The notes under the pieces were generated by a model that did no database searches, was not told the DNA's origin, and saw nothing but the letters and a program-made list of their open reading frames with translations. A DNA stretch of 64,000 nucleotides from JAEUWI01 sp942492815. GTDB lineage: Bacteria; Hydrogenedentota; Hydrogenedentia; Hydrogenedentales; JAEUWI01. The stretch spans positions 4,278,001-4,342,000 of the forward strand of contig OW818658.1 in the NCBI GenBank assembly GCA_942492815.1. Reading direction: 5' to 3'. Position 1 is the first letter of the stretch, and each line of letters opens with the position of its first letter. Both the position numbers and the translations under genes were made by a program. Of this stretch, positions 61,539-64,000 are shown piece after piece.

Positions 61539-62912
61539 CTAAAACAACTCCAACACCGGCTCCGTCCCAAAATCCACCACGGGCACCGGCCGCGATCCGG
61601 GCGACGGCAACTCCGTCTCCAGATTGACACCGAGGCTGTGATACACCGTGGCGATCAACTGCGCCGGGGTCACGGGCCGATCTACCGGATACGCACCGAT
61701 GCTGTCGGTCGCGCCGATGACGCGACCGCCCTGCACACCCCCGCCCGCCATGAGCACGGACCAGGCCTGGGGCCAGTGATCGCGCCCGCCCGCCGGATTC
61801 ACCTTGGGCGTGCGGCCGAATTCGCCCATGGCGACGACCATCGTGTTTTCCAGCAGGCCGCTGCCCTTGAGCTCTTCCAGGAGCGATGCATAAGCCTTGT
61901 CGAACATGGGTCCGACAAGATTCTGGTAGCACTCGATAGGACTGAAGGGCGCGGAGCCGTGAATGTCCCAGGTGATTTCGTTGAAGACGGTCTCGAACAT
62001 ATTCACGGTCACAAAGCGCACGCCGCGCTCCACCAGCCGCCGTGCGAGGAGGCAGCTCTGGCCAAACTTGTTGCGGCCATACTTATCGCGGGTCTCGGCG
62101 CTTTCCTGATTGATGTCGAAAGCTTCCCTTGCCGCTTCGGAGGACATAAGCGTGTAGGCCTGATTGAAGCTGTCGTCGAGCAGGCGCGCGTCGGGGTTCG
62201 TGTCGAGCTGGCGGACGGATTGATCGACCATCGAGCGGAGCGACTGACGTCGCTGCAAGCGCATGGCGGAGACGTAGTCCGGCGGAAGCAGGTCGGGCAC
62301 CTTGAAATCGGGGAGGCTGGGGTCGGCATTGAGCACGAAGGGATCGTAGGTTTTACCGAGGAATCCCGCCGTCTGACCATGGGGCATGTTGCCCCCCGTG
62401 GGGCCGATCGGGCGCGGCATGAGCACGTGGGCGGGCATGTCGTTCTTCCCGCCTTTGAGATAGCCCAGCACGCAGCCCGCGTTCGGCTGCTCCAGCCCGT
62501 TCAGGAATAGCCGCCCTGTCTGCATCATCTGGTGGCCCGTGTCGTGAACGCCTGTGGCCGTGTGGTGCATGCTGCGGATGATGGAAAACTTATCCGCATG
62601 CCTGGCGACATTTGGGAAGATCTCCGAGATCTGGATGTCCGGGCAATTCGTCCGGATCGGCTTGTAGGGCCCGCGAATCTCCGCCGGCGCATCCGGCTTC
62701 ATGTCGAAGGTGTCCAATTGACTCGGCCCGCCCACGAGGAAGAGGAAGATGCAATTCCGATCCTTCGTGTCGTCCACCAGCCCATGGGCCTTCGCCTGAA
62801 GGAAGCCGGGCATGGATAATCCGAGATAAGACAAGGCTCCGGCATGGAGAAAATCCCGCCGGGACATGCCGTCGCAAAAATGGACTCGTTTTTCCGCGTC
62901 TAGTCGGAACAT
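61539..62912 (-). CDS. DUF1501 domain-containing exported protein
   Basis: The product is 457 aa. The start ATG 62912 has AGGAG 8 nt upstream; an in-frame GTG three codons earlier overlaps that site. Tat signal SRRDFLHAGALSYLGLSMPG near residues 17-36. The body is typical DUF1501 (sulfatase-like fold): CIFLFLVGGPSQLDTFDMKP, FSIIRSMHHTATGVHDTGHQ, RPIGPTGGNMPHGQTAGFLG, ALLEELKGSGLLENTMVVAM in variant form, and GEFGRTPKVNPAGGRDHWPQ. Metal-ligand-like Asp and His residues of the alkaline-phosphatase superfamily appear (QLDTFD, GRDHW). DUF1501 genes pair with DUF1549/DUF1553 genes in planctomycete-like genomes, as here. The reaction is unknown. Confidence 0.93.
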   Translation of the reverse strand: MFRLDAEKRVHFCDGMSRRDFLHAGALSYLGLSMPGFLQAKAHGLVDDTKDRNCIFLFLVGGPSQLDTFDMKPDAPAEIRGPYKPIRTNCPDIQISEIFPNVARHADKFSIIRSMHHTATGVHDTGHQMMQTGRLFLNGLEQPNAGCVLGYLKGGKNDMPAHVLMPRPIGPTGGNMPHGQTAGFLGKTYDPFVLNADPSLPDFKVPDLLPPDYVSAMRLQRRQSLRSMVDQSVRQLDTNPDARLLDDSFNQAYTLMSSEAAREAFDINQESAETRDKYGRNKFGQSCLLARRLVERGVRFVTVNMFETVFNEITWDIHGSAPFSPIECYQNLVGPMFDKAYASLLEELKGSGLLENTMVVAMGEFGRTPKVNPAGGRDHWPQAWSVLMAGGGVQGGRVIGATDSIGAYPVDRPVTPAQLIATVYHSLGVNLETELPSPGSRPVPVVDFGTEPVLELF

Positions 62913-63061
62913 GGTGCTCACTCCTGTTACCCAACACTGTACAACGATTCATTCTGGCAGAGATGGCGGCGGAAGGCAAGGGGCAGTTCGAAATTGACAA
63001 TTGACAATGGACGATGGACAACGGAAGGGAGATTCAAGGCATGACTGGCAGTCGAATCAGT

Positions 63062-63085
63062 CCCATACGACCCATACGACCCACC
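63062..63085. repeat. Two CCCATACGA units, 9-bp repeat
   Basis: CCCATACGA at 63062-63070 and 63071-63079, then CCCACCC. It is the same short repeat family as 16752-16789 and 58761-58820, here in the divergent gap between the DUF1501 gene and the last gene. Confidence 0.7.
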
Positions 63086-63171
63086 CGGTAAACACTTGAC
63101 ACCAGACCACATCACACCGCATTGACTCATCGGCCCTGTTCTGAAATAATTGCTGCTGAGGTGTCTATATC

Positions 63172-64000
63172 ATGAAAAATACTGTCCTTCTCCCTTTCTA
63201 TCGATTTGGATTGCTCCTCGGGTGCGGTGTGCTGGCCGGGGGAGCCGCCCTGGCCGAGGATGCGATCAAGTTCAACCGCGATATTCGTCCCATCTTGTCC
63301 AGCAAGTGCTTTCAATGCCACGGCCAGGATGCGAAGAAGCGCAAGGCCGATCTGCGCCTGGACACCCAGGCGGGCCTGCTGGCAACCCTCGCCTCGGGCA
63401 ACCGGACTGTCGTACCGGGCGACGTCGCCGCCAGCAGCCTCATCGCCCGCATCACCACGGCGGACGCGGACGACCGCATGCCGCCCGCGTCGATCAAGAA
63501 AGAGTTGAGCGAAGCCGAGGTCGCCCTGCTGACCCGCTGGATCGCCGAAGGCGCGCCCTGGGAAGAGCACTGGTCCTTTCAGCCCATTCAACGCCCCACG
63601 CCACCCGAGGTCGCCAATGCGGCCTGGATCAAGAATCCCATCGACAGCTTCGTGCTGGCTCCCCTGGAGGCCCATGGCGTGGCCCCCTCGGCCGAAACGG
63701 ACAAGCGCACTCTCGTGCGGCGCCTCTATCTCGACCTCACAGGCCTCCCGCCGGTCATCGAAGACGTGGAAGCCTTCCTGGCCGATCCGCAGCCGGATGC
63801 CTACGAACAACTCGTGGACCGGCTGCTTGCGTCTGACGAGCATGCCGAGCACATGACGCGCTTCTGGCTTGACGGCGCGCGCTACTCCGATACCAACGGC
63901 TACCACATCGACAACGAGCGTTTCATGTGGCCCTGGCGCGATTGGGTTATCCGCGCGTTCAAAGAAAACATGCCCTATGACAAGTTTACCGTCGAGCAAC
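63172..64000 (+). CDS. Cytochrome c (PSCyt1) plus DUF1549 protein, cut by the window edge
   Basis: Only the first 276 codons are in the window and the frame is still open at 64000. The ATG at 63172 has GAGGTG 8 nt upstream. Signal peptide about 1-29 (FGLLLGCGVLAGGAALAEDA). PSCyt1 domain about 30-130: KFNRDIRPILSSKCFQCHGQ with heme site CFQCH, LASGNRTVVPGDVAASSLIA, RMPPASIKKELSEAEVALLT (likely axial Met), RWIAEGAPWEEHWSFQP. DUF1549 (PSCyt2) begins at about 150: IDSFVLAPLEAHGVAPSAET, LVRRLYLDLTGLPPVIEDVE, RFWLDGARYSDTNGYHIDNE. A DUF1553 part is expected beyond the edge. It is divergent from the DUF1501 gene and is a second representative of the same family beside 58829-61393. Confidence 0.93.
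   Translation, partial: MKNTVLLPFYRFGLLLGCGVLAGGAALAEDAIKFNRDIRPILSSKCFQCHGQDAKKRKADLRLDTQAGLLATLASGNRTVVPGDVAASSLIARITTADADDRMPPASIKKELSEAEVALLTRWIAEGAPWEEHWSFQPIQRPTPPEVANAAWIKNPIDSFVLAPLEAHGVAPSAETDKRTLVRRLYLDLTGLPPVIEDVEAFLADPQPDAYEQLVDRLLASDEHAEHMTRFWLDGARYSDTNGYHIDNERFMWPWRDWVIRAFKENMPYDKFTVEQ

Overview
The window is about 62% G+C by eye and looks like part of a chromosome from a Gram-negative bacterium of the Planctomycetes-Verrucomicrobia type or, more likely, a neighbouring uncultured phylum such as Candidatus Hydrogenedentota. The evidence is the mix of families. There are planctomycete-type cytochrome c, DUF1549/DUF1553 and DUF1501 genes, ECF sigma factors with very long C-terminal extensions, and a Gld-type ABC exporter with DUF4340. 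There is also a VPxPA-CTERM (exosortase-type) protein with a sigma-54 promoter, secretins, and lnt and murJ. The phylum is an inference; no rRNA gene is present.

Layout. 0.5-5.1 kb: an exported TIM-barrel isomerase-like protein, then a 1115-aa ECF sigma factor fused through one membrane helix to nine carboxypeptidase-regulatory-like repeats. Two clusters of GGGACCGTCC palindromes flank the sigma gene, and a nested foldback element follows it. 5.7-12.4 kb: a small zinc-ribbon protein, a 179-bp inverted-repeat element, a heavy-metal P-type ATPase, a DUF4139 protein and a GH42-like protein that seems to lack its catalytic acids. 12.8-16.8 kb: a compact cassette with its own promoter and terminator, encoding a small exported protein, a TPR lipoprotein and two short secretins. 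16.9-20.0 kb: lnt and murJ, translationally coupled. 20.5-26.1 kb: a PAS/zinc-finger protein, an FHA-GAF histidine kinase with a TTG start, and pyruvate phosphate dikinase. 26.3-28.5 kb: tRNA-Arg(TCT), a gene-poor stretch, and the sigma-54-driven VPxPA-CTERM protein.

29-36 kb: a lactonase, a NagX/HGSNAT-like membrane acetyltransferase, a GT-C type membrane glycosyltransferase and a four-helix membrane protein resembling SLOG-SLATT conflict-system effectors. 35.7-38.9 kb: a second sigma-TM-repeat fusion (1050 aa). 39.5-45.8 kb: a 2104-aa surface protein with beta-helix, Ig-like and calcium-binding parts and a Cys-containing C-terminal sorting tail. 46.0-52.8 kb: a leftward operon for an ABC ATPase, a GldF-GldG fusion, a DUF4340 protein and an HtrA-type protease. 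53.2-55.0 kb: a membrane-anchored TPR/DUF4034-like protein. 55.0-64.0 kb: DUF1501, DUF1549/DUF1553 and cytochrome/WD40 genes on the minus strand and another cytochrome/DUF1549 gene, cut by the window edge, on the plus strand.

The general theme is envelope and exported proteins plus their regulation. Intergenic DNA is unusually rich in small repeats, several of them hairpins whose arms repeat every 9-10 bp. The most interesting items are the two membrane-tethered sigma factors, the double-secretin cassette, the SLOG/SLATT-like protein, a repeated hairpin with compensatory changes, and an antitoxin N-terminus that appears to have become the start of the DUF1549/DUF1553 gene.
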